Origin: JAYQKL01 sp049889535
GTDB lineage: Bacteria; Pseudomonadota; Alphaproteobacteria; RS24
Reading direction: 5' to 3'
Assembly (NCBI GenBank): GCA_049889535.1
Contig: JBMHDF010000015.1
Span: 3,250-67,249, forward strand
DNA length: 64,000 bases
Shown here: one piece after another, positions 8,935-17,853 of the stretch
Numbering within the stretch: the stretch's first letter is position 1
Layout: each line of letters begins with the position of its first letter
Position numbers and translations under genes: made by a program
The notes under the pieces: model-generated
The model's database searches: none
What the model saw: the letters and a program-made list of their open reading frames with translations, nothing else
Told to the model about the DNA's origin: nothing

Positions 8935-9423
8935 TTAACCGCGCATTTGCAAAACACAAATTAAGGTAAATAAACGCCGCGCTGTATCAAAATCAACATC
9001 GAGCTGCGGCGCGAGTTTTTCTTTCAAAAGACTAGACCCCTCATTGTGCAAGGCGCGGCGCCCTTGATCTATGGCTTCAATTTTGTCCAAAGACGAAGCG
9101 CGAATAGCGTTATAATAATTTTCACAAATCAAAAAATAATCTTTCACAATCCGGCGAAATGGCATCAGCGAAAGCTCCACCTCTTTCAATGGCTCATCCT
9201 TTTGATTGCGAATATTAAAACAAATCCCTTTTTCACTGACCGACAAGGTGACCCGATAGGGACCAGAAGCACAGTCTAGCGGGCGAAAATTATTTTCTTC
9301 TAAAAGGTCAAAAATCGCGACACGGCGCTCATGCTCCACATCAGCATTGCGCGCAATCAACGCTTCATCTTCAAGAGATAAATGCACAATGCGTTGTGTA
9401 TTCTGCATCGGCGCGTCGCTCAT
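8935..9423 (-). CDS. UPF0262 family protein
   Basis: 162 residues matching the alphaproteobacterial UPF0262 family, for example the stretch SLMPFRRIVKDYFLICENYY and the C-terminal RRLFTLICVLQ. Function unknown; no catalytic motif is obvious. The ATG directly follows the hisD stop with no spacing, so it is translated from the hisD message. In many relatives a phosphotyrosine-phosphatase-like gene separates it from infA; none is present here. Confidence 0.88.
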   Translation of the reverse strand: MSDAPMQNTQRIVHLSLEDEALIARNADVEHERRVAIFDLLEENNFRPLDCASGPYRVTLSVSEKGICFNIRNQKDEPLKEVELSLMPFRRIVKDYFLICENYYNAIRASSLDKIEAIDQGRRALHNEGSSLLKEKLAPQLDVDFDTARRLFTLICVLQMRG

Positions 9424-10719
9424 TTACTTATTCAACCTCACCGAAACCGAGCGCGCATGCGCGCCCAAGCCCTCACTTTGTGCCAAACGCACGGCTTGCG
9501 GGCCAATCGCTGAAAGGCTATGCGCATCACAGGCAATCAAAGACGATCTTTTCATGAAATCCAAGACTGATAAACCAGAGGCATAGCGCGCCGTATGCGC
9601 TGTTGGCAGCACATGGTTCGGGCCTGCAATATAATCCCCAATCGCCTCTGGTGTGTAGCGTCCCATAAAAATCGCACCAGCATTATGTATTTTTGCCGCC
9701 ATGGCTTCTGCCGCTTCAACCGCAAGCTCTAAATGCTCTGGCGCCAAGCGGTTGATTAACTCGATTGTGGACGCGCCTAAATCATCAACTTCAATCATCA
9801 CCCCAAAATCAGCCCAGCTTTTTGCCGCAATCTCACGACGCTCTAGCGTTTGTAATTGATTGTCAATTGCCACCGCGACGGCATCTGCAAAATCTTTGCT
9901 ATCGGTTATCAAAATAGATTGCGCCGCCACATCATGTTCGGCTTGTGATAATAAATCAGCTGCAATCCAATCCGGATTATTTTGCCCGTCGGCCACAACC
10001 AAAATTTCAGACGGGCCAGCAATCATATCAATCCCAACCTGACCAAAAACAAGCTTTTTAGCCGCCGCGACATAAGCATTACCCGGCCCCGTAATCACAT
10101 CGACAGGCGCGATTGTTTGCGTACCATAAGCCAAAGCCGCAATGGCCTGCGCGCCGCCAATGCGATAAATCTCATCAACGCCTGCTAATTTTGCGGCCAT
10201 TAAAACCAATGGGTTTAACGCGCCATCTGGCGTTGGCACAACCATCACCAAACGCTCAACCCCTGCTACTTTTGCCGGAATAGCATTCATCAAAACTGAT
10301 GACGGATAGCTGGCAGTACCGCCTGGCACATAAACACCTGCCGCTTGCACTGGCGTCCATTTGTGGCCAAGCTTGACACCAGCCTCATCTGTATAAAAAT
10401 CATCATCGGGTTTTTGCCGCGCGTGATAAGCCTGAATACGCTGCGCCGCAAGCTCAAGGGCTTGCGCATCTTCATCAGCAATATGCGCAATGGCGGCTTC
10501 AATTTCCCCCGCCTGCAAAGCCAGACTATCTGGCGTGACCTCAAAGCGGTCAAATTTGGTTGTAAGCGCGCATAAAGCCGAATCTCCTGCCTCACGGATT
10601 TGGTCAATAATATCCTGTGCGGCTTGGGTCACATCACCATCTTGCTCCCGCTTCATTGTCAAAACTTGCGCAAAGCGGGTATCAAAATCTGCATCATTTA
10701 TGTTCAGACGCAAAGTCAT
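9424..10719 (-). CDS. hisD: Histidinol dehydrogenase
   Basis: 431 residues covering the full family. Visible landmarks are GTASYPSSVLMNAIPAKVAG, the IAGPSEILVVAD region, LLSQAEHD (Zn and catalytic site area) and the C-terminal GPNHVLPTAHTAR. It catalyses the last two steps of histidine biosynthesis (L-histidinol to L-histidine, two NAD+). The gene is not within a his operon but in the conserved alphaproteobacterial murA-DUF2948-hisD-UPF0262 order. The spacing is 6 bp from DUF2948 and 0 bp to UPF0262. Confidence 0.97.
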   Translation of the reverse strand: MTLRLNINDADFDTRFAQVLTMKREQDGDVTQAAQDIIDQIREAGDSALCALTTKFDRFEVTPDSLALQAGEIEAAIAHIADEDAQALELAAQRIQAYHARQKPDDDFYTDEAGVKLGHKWTPVQAAGVYVPGGTASYPSSVLMNAIPAKVAGVERLVMVVPTPDGALNPLVLMAAKLAGVDEIYRIGGAQAIAALAYGTQTIAPVDVITGPGNAYVAAAKKLVFGQVGIDMIAGPSEILVVADGQNNPDWIAADLLSQAEHDVAAQSILITDSKDFADAVAVAIDNQLQTLERREIAAKSWADFGVMIEVDDLGASTIELINRLAPEHLELAVEAAEAMAAKIHNAGAIFMGRYTPEAIGDYIAGPNHVLPTAHTARYASGLSVLDFMKRSSLIACDAHSLSAIGPQAVRLAQSEGLGAHARSVSVRLNK

Positions 10720-10725
10720 TCGTCT

Positions 10726-11175
10726 TTATTCCTCTTTTAAGTCATGCTGTGGCATCGATTTCGCTACCCAACTTCCCATGACATCTTGCATAACAACATG
10801 TAAAGCCTCGACAGTTAAACTTAACTCAGCTTCTCCTGAAAACATAAGCCGAATAGTACCTTCTGGCGAGGGGCTATTTTCATTTCCTTGCGCGGCTTCA
10901 AACAAAATCGCCAATAAAACAAATGTCTGGTCAGATTTTTGTTGAATATTTTTCGCCTTAACCGCCAAAACATTATCAAAATGCATGCCGGCTCTCGTGC
11001 GCACAGGCTTATCAGATTTGCGCTCCCAACAAAACCGATTAGCCATCAGTGCAAAGCGTTTTTGGGATTTATCAAAAGCCATATCAGACGCTTTCATGAC
11101 GGCATCTTGCAGGCTGGCTGATATAACCAGCAAATCCTCAGCGTCTTGCGCCCATAAATGCAATAATTTTTCCAT
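10726..11175 (-). CDS. DUF2948 family protein
   Basis: 149 residues from the ATG at 11175 (TTG 11178 also possible). The sequence DAEDLLVISASLQDAV near the start and NRFCWER and LLAILFEA further on match the alphaproteobacterial DUF2948 family. Function unknown; the conserved position between murA and hisD is the main clue, and the small spacing (15 bp to murA, 6 bp to hisD) shows an operon. Confidence 0.82.
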   Translation of the reverse strand: MEKLLHLWAQDAEDLLVISASLQDAVMKASDMAFDKSQKRFALMANRFCWERKSDKPVRTRAGMHFDNVLAVKAKNIQQKSDQTFVLLAILFEAAQGNENSPSPEGTIRLMFSGEAELSLTVEALHVVMQDVMGSWVAKSMPQHDLKEE

Positions 11176-11190
11176 CAACCCGACTTTTTC

Positions 11191-12465
11191 TCACTCTTTT
11201 TCACGCCATATTTTAGCACCGCATTGCGAGAGCTTCTCCTCCAGCCTCTCATAGCCTCTATCCAAATGATACACCCGACTGACACTTGTTTGCCCTTTTG
11301 CCATAAGACCTGCAATCACAAGTGTGACCGATGCGCGCAAATCCGTTGCCATAACAGGCGCGCCTTGTAAGTTTTCAACCCCAGTCACAATTGCGGTGTC
11401 ACCCTCCAACTGAATTTGTGCGCCTAAGCGCACCAGCTCTTGCACATGCATAAACCGGTTTTCAAAAATTGTTTCGCGTATCCGGCTCACCCCTTCCGCC
11501 CGACACATCAACCCCATAAAGGGTGCTTGCAAATCGGTTGGAAAACCAGGAAAGGGTTCAGTCACAATATCAACCGCATGCGGACGCGATTGCGGCCCCT
11601 TCACCTGCAAGCCTTCATCACGGTCGTGTAACTGACATCCCGCAGCGAGCAAAACTGGTGATAGCGCGCCCAATAAATCCTGACACGCCCCTTGCAAAAC
11701 CACATCACCACCCGTTGCTGCCACCGCACAGGCATAGGCTCCCGCCTCAATCCGGTCGCGCGATACGCGATGGCTAGCACCATTCAGCTTATCCACACCC
11801 GTGATTTTGAGATGCCGCGTGCCAAGCCCTTGAATTTGCGCGCCCATGGCTTGCAGACACTGCCCGACATCAATAATTTCAGGCTCACAAGCCGCATTGA
11901 GCAATTCAGTTTGCCCTTCCGCCAAACAGGCCGCCATCATCAAAACATGTGTTGCGCCAACTGAAACTTGTGGCATTTCAAATCGCGCAGCTTGGAGTTT
12001 TTTGCCGTTGGTCGTTGCATTGACATAGCCTTCTGCCACATCAATCTCGACACCCATTGCGGCTAGGCCATTTAAATAAATATCCACCGGGCGTGTGCCA
12101 ATCGCACAGCCGCCGGGCAAGGACACCCGCGCCTGTCCACATCTGGCAAGCAAAGGCCCAATTACCCAAAAACTTGCCCGCATTTTTGAAACCAATTCAT
12201 AAGAGGCTGTTGTTGAGGCAATATTGGCGGCATGTAAGCTCAGCCCCTCACTCGCGCCCTGACCAATAAGCTGCGTATCAACCCCCAGCTCCGCCAAAAC
12301 CTGCGCGAGCGTGCGCGTATCCGCCAAACGCGGCGTGCCTTCAAGTTGCAATTTTTCATCGGTTAAAAGGCTCGCGACCATAAGCGGCAAAACAGCGTTT
12401 TTTGATCCACTAATGGCTAAATCACCAGACAGTCTGTAACCGCCTTCAATGATAATTTTATCCAA
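11191..12465 (-). CDS. murA: UDP-N-acetylglucosamine 1-carboxyvinyltransferase
   Basis: 424 residues. The catalytic cysteine is C120 in SLPGGCAIGTRPVD; SGSKNAVLPLM near the start and the FPTDLQAPFM loop are also diagnostic. MurA transfers enolpyruvate from PEP to UDP-GlcNAc, the first committed step of peptidoglycan synthesis, in the cytoplasm. Having Cys rather than Asp predicts fosfomycin sensitivity (family knowledge). The start is a TTG preceded by GAGGAG at about 9 bases; no ATG fits the conserved N-terminus. Confidence 0.97.
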   Translation of the reverse strand: MDKIIIEGGYRLSGDLAISGSKNAVLPLMVASLLTDEKLQLEGTPRLADTRTLAQVLAELGVDTQLIGQGASEGLSLHAANIASTTASYELVSKMRASFWVIGPLLARCGQARVSLPGGCAIGTRPVDIYLNGLAAMGVEIDVAEGYVNATTNGKKLQAARFEMPQVSVGATHVLMMAACLAEGQTELLNAACEPEIIDVGQCLQAMGAQIQGLGTRHLKITGVDKLNGASHRVSRDRIEAGAYACAVAATGGDVVLQGACQDLLGALSPVLLAAGCQLHDRDEGLQVKGPQSRPHAVDIVTEPFPGFPTDLQAPFMGLMCRAEGVSRIRETIFENRFMHVQELVRLGAQIQLEGDTAIVTGVENLQGAPVMATDLRASVTLVIAGLMAKGQTSVSRVYHLDRGYERLEEKLSQCGAKIWREKE

Positions 12466-12506
12466 AATAGGGTCTCCTCACGCTTTAAAACTTAGGTTCA
12501 GATTCG

Positions 12507-12665
12507 CTAAACAGCACGTGGTTTATCAGGATTTGGCGCACCAGAACGGCTGTTTTTCGCCGCCTGTTTACGCCGTTTTAAATTATCCCGCAAAGCTTGG
12601 CGCAAGCGCGCCTGCTTATTATCAGTTTTGTTTTTTGACGATGAATTGGTCATCTCATCACTCAT
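12507..12665 (-). CDS. Small basic conserved-type protein upstream of murA
   Basis: A 52-residue frame from ATG 12665 to TAG 12507. The sequence has a polar start (MSDEMTNSSSKNK) and a helical arginine/lysine-rich core (ARLRQALRDNLKRRKQAAK), ending NPDKPRAV. AGGA lies about 9 bases before the ATG. Small proteins with this QARLRxALRxNLKRRK pattern often sit beside murA in alphaproteobacteria, from memory of such loci. Function unknown; the charged helix suggests binding to RNA or ribosomes, which is only a guess. Confidence 0.68.
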   Translation of the reverse strand: MSDEMTNSSSKNKTDNKQARLRQALRDNLKRRKQAAKNSRSGAPNPDKPRAV

Positions 12666-12689
12666 TGCGTTTGTTCCTGTTTACCATGA

Positions 12690-14825
12690 TTAATGGGTTG
12701 GAGCGAAATAATCCTGTTTTTGCCCATCACTTTGGGCAAGTTTGCGGCGCTCATCAGCTAAATATGCCCGAATGGCCAGTGTATCATCTTTATTGAGAAC
12801 ATCGGCAAAAGAGCCCATGCCCGCATATTCATATATACCGCCTAACACAATCTCATCAAACATCGCATCAACTTCTGGCGACAAATTCCATAAATCAGGA
12901 TAAGCGCCAGGATAGCCACCCGGAATATGGCAATTGACACAGACCAGCTCATATTTCTTTTTGCCTCGCGCAATGGTTGGCGCATCTTCGGGCAATCCTG
13001 TCGGAATTGGCTGGATAATTTTAGGGTCTATTTCTGGCGGCAGCTCAAGCGCCCCGCCATCAAGCTTAAACACATAAAGCGTTGTGAGATTCTGGTATTT
13101 TTCAGTTGCAAAACCCGGCATATAAGACCGCGCCATACCGCCGCCCATGCCGCCAATCACCGCAATATATTGCACCCCATCAAGTTCATAGCTTATGGGC
13201 GGGGCAGAAATACCAACCCCTGTTTCAATGCGTTTCAACAATTTGCCCGTTTGCGCATGATAAAAATTTAAAAATCCATCTGGCGAGCCTTGCACTGTTA
13301 AATTACCAGCTGTCGTTAACACACCACCGCCCCAATATGGCATTGGCGCACTTTGCCATACCACACTTGCAGTTTGTGGATTCCAAGCTTTCAGCAAAGA
13401 CTGCAAAACTGGCTTTGGCTTACCTTCAAGCAATGACAAATGCTGGTCAGGGTTAAAGCCTTCAGGCAAAGTACGGTTGTTTTTGGCCAGCGGTAAATAC
13501 GCCTCTTGGTTTTTATCTTCCGATAACACAATCGGAATTTCCAAAGTTGGGATATAAACTAAATCTGCTTCCGGATTATAGGCCATAGGGTGCCAATTAT
13601 GCCCACCCGTCACACTTGGCATGACCAGCGCTTTATTTTCGCTAAAATCTGAACTGGCCTGCACAACAGGACGGCCTGTTGCCATATCGACATGCGACGC
13701 CCATGTGACTGGCACAAAAGGCGCCGCCGATAAAAGCGCACCAGTGACACGGTCAAGCACATAAAAGAACCCGTTTTTTGGCGCTTGCATAATCACTTTG
13801 CGCGGCTGGCCCTGCCACTCTATATCGGCCAAAATCATATGCTGCGTTGCTGTATAATCCCAGCTATCGGCAGGCGTGGTTTGATAATGCCAAACCCGTT
13901 TACCGGTTTTTGCCTTAACGGCCACAATTGAGGAAAGATATAAATTATCAGGCCGTTCGCCACCATTTCGGTCCCAAACGGGCCACGGGCTGCCATTACC
14001 AACACCAATATAAAGCAGATCTAAATCAGCATCATAGACCATGCTGTCCCATACCGTTCCGCCGCCGCCATAATCCCAGCGCGTTTTGTCTGACCATGTT
14101 TTGCGAGCGAAAGCTACATCGTCATTTTCAGGCTCATCAGCACTAGGTACCGTCCAGAAGCGCCAAACCTGCTGTCCTGTGCGTTGGTCATAAGCGGTCA
14201 CATAACCGCGCACGCCCATTTCAGCCCCGCCATTGCCAATCACCACCAAATCGCCCGCCAGACGCGGGGCAGCTGTGATGGTGTAGCTGCTTTTGCGTTT
14301 TATCAGCGTGTCCACCCGCCATAAGCGTTTGCCCGTATGACGGTCAAGCGCCTCAAGAAAACCGTCAAAAGTCGCCAGAAATAGCGTATCCCCACGCAGA
14401 GCCATCCCGCGATTTACAGCATCACAACACGCCACACGCGGGCGCCACCCCTCAACCTCTGGGTCATGCACCCAAATTTCTTCACCCGTGCGCGCATCCA
14501 CTGCATATGCCACACTCCATGGGCCAGTGAAATATAAAACCCCATCTTTCATCAACGGCGTTGCCTGAGCGCCGCGCAATACGCGCCCACGATTGAGAAT
14601 ACCGTCATAAGAAAACGCCAGACCAAGCCGCTCCACATTGCCATCGTTAATTTGCGTGCTTGGCACATAGCGTTGCTCGCCGCCATTATAGCCATGCAAA
14701 ACCCATTCGCCTTTTTGTGCCTCTGCCGTTTTGATAATAGCCGGCGCCTGGCTAGAAGAGACCTGCTCACAAGCCAATAGAATAAAGCACATTAATACAG
14801 TCAAAATATGAAGCCGATAACGCAT
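12690..14825 (-). CDS. PQQ-dependent quinohemoprotein alcohol dehydrogenase (lipoprotein)
   Basis: 711 residues. The N-terminus ends in a lipobox (ILLAC, Cys19), so it is probably membrane-anchored in the periplasm. Residues ~40-600 form the eight-bladed PQQ propeller. The adjacent cysteines of ACCDAVNRG form the vicinal disulfide over PQQ, and SWDYTATQ holds the catalytic Asp. Two residues after that Asp is Thr rather than Asp, which points to the calcium rather than lanthanide type. A C-terminal cytochrome c domain has one CVNCH heme motif. It oxidises alcohols or related substrates and passes electrons to the respiratory chain. No PQQ synthesis genes lie nearby. Confidence 0.92.
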   Translation of the reverse strand: MRYRLHILTVLMCFILLACEQVSSSQAPAIIKTAEAQKGEWVLHGYNGGEQRYVPSTQINDGNVERLGLAFSYDGILNRGRVLRGAQATPLMKDGVLYFTGPWSVAYAVDARTGEEIWVHDPEVEGWRPRVACCDAVNRGMALRGDTLFLATFDGFLEALDRHTGKRLWRVDTLIKRKSSYTITAAPRLAGDLVVIGNGGAEMGVRGYVTAYDQRTGQQVWRFWTVPSADEPENDDVAFARKTWSDKTRWDYGGGGTVWDSMVYDADLDLLYIGVGNGSPWPVWDRNGGERPDNLYLSSIVAVKAKTGKRVWHYQTTPADSWDYTATQHMILADIEWQGQPRKVIMQAPKNGFFYVLDRVTGALLSAAPFVPVTWASHVDMATGRPVVQASSDFSENKALVMPSVTGGHNWHPMAYNPEADLVYIPTLEIPIVLSEDKNQEAYLPLAKNNRTLPEGFNPDQHLSLLEGKPKPVLQSLLKAWNPQTASVVWQSAPMPYWGGGVLTTAGNLTVQGSPDGFLNFYHAQTGKLLKRIETGVGISAPPISYELDGVQYIAVIGGMGGGMARSYMPGFATEKYQNLTTLYVFKLDGGALELPPEIDPKIIQPIPTGLPEDAPTIARGKKKYELVCVNCHIPGGYPGAYPDLWNLSPEVDAMFDEIVLGGIYEYAGMGSFADVLNKDDTLAIRAYLADERRKLAQSDGQKQDYFAPTH

Positions 14826-14934
14826 GTGAAACTTTCTAAAAATGTCGGTTTTTAAAAGATTTGATTTATTTTAATTCTTAATGAATGCGGTGCAATCATA
14901 AACATGCGCCCCCTTAAAATATGAAGGAATTTTT

Positions 14935-15180
14935 ATGGACCATTTGCTGAATCAAATCACACATCCGATTATCTGCGCCCAATGTGAAACAGATTTATTG
15001 GCTGGCAAAAGTGACGCCCGCAATTTGCAAGAAATGATGGTTCTGGATGTGGGCTTTACCGAACAAGGATTGCAAATTTGGTGTCGGCGGCATGACATTA
15101 ATATCTGCCATATTGACTTTGCGGGCCATCAACTCGCCGCCGATTTTCGATGTCTTGAGAAACGCCCAAAAGAATCATAA
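14935..15180 (+). CDS. Small hypothetical protein with CxxC
   Basis: 81 residues. AAGGA lies about 6 bases before the ATG, supporting translation. A CAQC pair near residues 14-17 and further cysteines and histidines (WCRRHD, ICHIDFAGH) could bind zinc. No family recognised. The gene is divergent from the PQQ dehydrogenase and convergent with the thioesterase gene 14 bp away. Confidence 0.6.
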   Translation: MDHLLNQITHPIICAQCETDLLAGKSDARNLQEMMVLDVGFTEQGLQIWCRRHDINICHIDFAGHQLAADFRCLEKRPKES

Positions 15181-15194
15181 GCCTATGTTTTTAT

Positions 15195-16016
15195 TTATGG
15201 TTTTGGTTTTGGCTCAAACACAACAATATGCTGCGTAGCATCTCCTATCGCTTCACCTGCATGGTTATACATGCGCATAAATTGCGCCGTATAGCCATTT
15301 TGAGAGAAACTCGCCTCACATTCAATTAACCACCAACCGTCTTTGGTTTGTGGGTTGGCATCATAAAAATTTAAATGCCAGTTCATAGAGCTTAACGGTG
15401 TGCGCCCCCCCAGACGCGTCATAATCGCTGGCGGCGGTCCATCTGCAATTGCTAAAAGTGGGCCCATCCCCTCATGCGAGGCCGTGTCATTATGGCGCAT
15501 CCATAAAGAAAATTTTGGACTGGAAGTTTTATCATCTGAAAAAGGCGGCGTGCCTTGCGCAAACATGACTTCAAAATTTTGCAAAAAATTTGGTATGCCT
15601 GAATTTGGTCCCAAACGCGGTATCGGGAAACAATCCTCCGGCGGTTGAAACGCGCGCGGCTCAGTTACAAATCGATCAGAAAATTCACGGTCATGGCCAA
15701 AAATAAACAAAGCCTTCAAACCCACACCCAACTCATTTTCAATTTGACCCTCAATCAATAAAGTGTTTTTGCTCTCGCGCAGCACTGTATGGGAAAATCT
15801 TAATTCACCATAAAGCGGCCCGATAAAGGTAACTTGAACAGAGCGCAAAGGAGGCGCGTCAGGGTTTTCTTGGCGAACAGCTTCATATAAAAGCGCAGTA
15901 CTGATACCGCCATAGGCCGTACGCCCCTGCAGCCATGATTCTGGCAGGCTAAGCGCATTAACCTGCCCGCCAGCCGTTAATTGCGCGACCAGATTCTGGT
16001 AAGAAAGTGAAGTCAT
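15195..16016 (-). CDS. Acyl-CoA thioesterase family protein (double hotdog, TesB-like)
   Basis: 273 residues. Residues ~28-45 (WLQGRTAYGGISTALLYEA) match the first hotdog helix of TesB-like thioesterases; the second half contains MNWHLNFYD and a typical FSQNGYTAQFMRMYNHAGE strand pattern. These proteins hydrolyse acyl-CoA to free acid and CoA; the substrate is unknown. The GST-like gene lies 21 bp upstream on the same strand, suggesting one transcript. Confidence 0.85.
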   Translation of the reverse strand: MTSLSYQNLVAQLTAGGQVNALSLPESWLQGRTAYGGISTALLYEAVRQENPDAPPLRSVQVTFIGPLYGELRFSHTVLRESKNTLLIEGQIENELGVGLKALFIFGHDREFSDRFVTEPRAFQPPEDCFPIPRLGPNSGIPNFLQNFEVMFAQGTPPFSDDKTSSPKFSLWMRHNDTASHEGMGPLLAIADGPPPAIMTRLGGRTPLSSMNWHLNFYDANPQTKDGWWLIECEASFSQNGYTAQFMRMYNHAGEAIGDATQHIVVFEPKPKP

Positions 16017-16037
16017 CTTGTCAGCCCTGTTCGTTAA

Positions 16038-16730
16038 TTACTTTTGCACCATTTTTTGTGCATTTTTGATAAAGGCTTCCTGATTTTCTGCCTCTTTATC
16101 ATCATCTGACAGTAAGTCACGAATATCAAACGGCACCACAATACCTTTTTGGCATTTGGGGCGCGCATCCATCGCAGCCGACCAGCGTTGCAAATGCTCT
16201 AAATCGCGGCTTTCCACGCCCGACCAACTTGCCGTGCGGGTCCAACACCAATTGGCAATATCTGCAATGGAGAAATCCCCCGCCAACCATTCGTGATGCG
16301 CTAAATGTGTGTCCAACACTTCAAACAAACGCCGTACTTCATTTTGATAGCGGTCAATTGCGGGCTGGATTTTTTCCGGAAAATAGCGATAAAACACATT
16401 TGCCTGCCCCATCATCGGGCCAATACCACCCATTTGGAACATCAGCCAAGACAAAGTTTCAGCCCGCCCCTTCGGGTCTGTGGGTAATAATTTACCGGCC
16501 TTTTCGGCCAAATAAATCATAATTGCCCCGCTTTCAAACACACGTGTTTGCGTGTCGCGATCATAAATTGCAGGTATCCGCCCATTTGGGTTCAGCGCTA
16601 AAAACTCCGGTGTCTTTTGCTCATTGGCGCCTAAATCGATTGTATGCACCTCATAGGGCATATCCAATTCTTCAAGCGTAACAGATGCTTTCCACCCATT
16701 TGGCGTTGGCGCGGTATGTAAATCAATCAT
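16038..16730 (-). CDS. Glutathione S-transferase family protein
   Basis: 230 residues. The thioredoxin-like N-terminal domain starts LHTAPTPNGWKASVTLEEL and contains NPNGRIPAIYD. The helical C-terminal domain includes HEWLAGDFSIADIANW, the conserved N-capping/hydrophobic-staple region. The pattern resembles the Nu/Ure2p-like class (YfcG/YghU), which has disulfide reductase and peroxidase activity in E. coli. The ATG at 16730 is chosen because GGGGAG lies 7 bases upstream; a longer frame to 16790 runs through the nrdAB terminator and is unlikely. Confidence 0.9.
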   Translation of the reverse strand: MIDLHTAPTPNGWKASVTLEELDMPYEVHTIDLGANEQKTPEFLALNPNGRIPAIYDRDTQTRVFESGAIMIYLAEKAGKLLPTDPKGRAETLSWLMFQMGGIGPMMGQANVFYRYFPEKIQPAIDRYQNEVRRLFEVLDTHLAHHEWLAGDFSIADIANWCWTRTASWSGVESRDLEHLQRWSAAMDARPKCQKGIVVPFDIRDLLSDDDKEAENQEAFIKNAQKMVQK

Positions 16731-16756
16731 GTTTTTATCTCCCCAGACCTTTCTAA

Positions 16757-16785
16757 CAAAAAAGCAGAGCTGTTGCCAGCCCTGC
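16757..16785 (-). terminator. Intrinsic terminator of nrdAB
   Basis: On the minus strand GCAGGGCTG pairs with CAGCTCTGC (9 bp, one G-U) around a GCAA loop, followed by TTTTTT. It lies 31 bp after the nrdB stop and before the GST start. Confidence 0.88.
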
Positions 16786-16815
16786 CTCATTGCATTTCAA
16801 TCGCGGTGGTGCGGA

Positions 16816-17775
16816 TTAGTCGAAAGCCTCGTCCCAATTCCCTTGCGTTGCCGCTTTGGCATATTCTGTTGCCCGCCCTTCAAAGAAGTTCATATGCTCA
16901 ATGCCATTTAACATTTCGTCCATCCATGGCAGTGGATTTTTCTCAATATCATATATTGGATTGAGATTGAGCTGCGCCAAACGGCGGTTGCCAATATAGC
17001 GAATATAATCCTTCACTTCCTGCGGCTCTAAACCTTCAACGCCGCCCATTTCAAAAGCGAGGTCAATAAAGGCATCTTCATGCGTCACAACTGTTTCACA
17101 GGCCTTATACAAATCAGCCTGAACTTTTTCGTTCCAAATTTCAGGGTTTTCCTGAACAAAAGTATTAAACAATTGAATGGTTGAATTGGTGTGCAGGGTT
17201 TCATCACGCGCCGACCATGTCACAATTTGCCCCATGCCTTTCATTTTATTAAAGCGGGGGAAATTCATCAAAATCGCAAAGCTGGCAAACAGCTGTAAAC
17301 CTTCAGTGAAACCACCAAAAACGGCAAGCGTCTTGGCAATGTCCTCTTTGGTTTCCACACCCCATTCCTGCATATAGTCATATTTATCTTTCATTTCGCC
17401 ATATTTCATGAAAGCTTCATATTCCACCTCAGGCATGCCGATTGTGTCGAGCAAATGCGAGTAGGCTGCGATGTGAATGGTTTCCATATTAGAAAAAGCC
17501 GCCAGCATCATTTGCACTTCTGTTGGCTTAAACACCTGCGAATAATGCTTCATATAGCAATTATTAACCTCCACATCGGCTTGCACAAAAAAGCGGAAAA
17601 TCTGCGTCAGCAAATTACGCTCCGCACCGGTGAGTTTTTTGTGCCAGTCTTTGACATCTTCAGCCAAAGGCACTTCTTCGGGCAACCAGTGAATCCGTTG
17701 CTGTGTCAGCCAGGCATCATAAGCCCATGGGTAGCGAAAGGGTTTGTAAACAATACGTTCTTCCAAAAGCGACAT
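16816..17775 (-). CDS. nrdB: Ribonucleotide reductase class Ia, beta subunit
   Basis: 319 residues. The diiron site is visible: a carboxylate at D67/E69, then E98-x2-H101, and later the DETLH motif. Y105 (in HIAAYSHL) occupies the position of the radical tyrosine of class Ia enzymes. NrdB generates and stores the tyrosyl radical used by NrdA. It lies 78 bp after nrdA on the same strand and ends before a strong terminator, so nrdAB is a two-gene operon. The length is short compared with E. coli NrdB (about 376), as in many alphaproteobacteria. Confidence 0.96.
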   Translation of the reverse strand: MSLLEERIVYKPFRYPWAYDAWLTQQRIHWLPEEVPLAEDVKDWHKKLTGAERNLLTQIFRFFVQADVEVNNCYMKHYSQVFKPTEVQMMLAAFSNMETIHIAAYSHLLDTIGMPEVEYEAFMKYGEMKDKYDYMQEWGVETKEDIAKTLAVFGGFTEGLQLFASFAILMNFPRFNKMKGMGQIVTWSARDETLHTNSTIQLFNTFVQENPEIWNEKVQADLYKACETVVTHEDAFIDLAFEMGGVEGLEPQEVKDYIRYIGNRRLAQLNLNPIYDIEKNPLPWMDEMLNGIEHMNFFEGRATEYAKAATQGNWDEAFD

Positions 17776-17853
17776 AGTTCATACCTCTATTTATATGTTT
17801 ATACGTTTTATTCTTTGGTCACCCAGAAGGGCCGGAAATGGTTTAATTTATGT

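Noticed and set aside
16731..16790. Longer GST start
   Set aside because: It would include the nrdAB terminator hairpin; GGGGAG before ATG 16730 decides.
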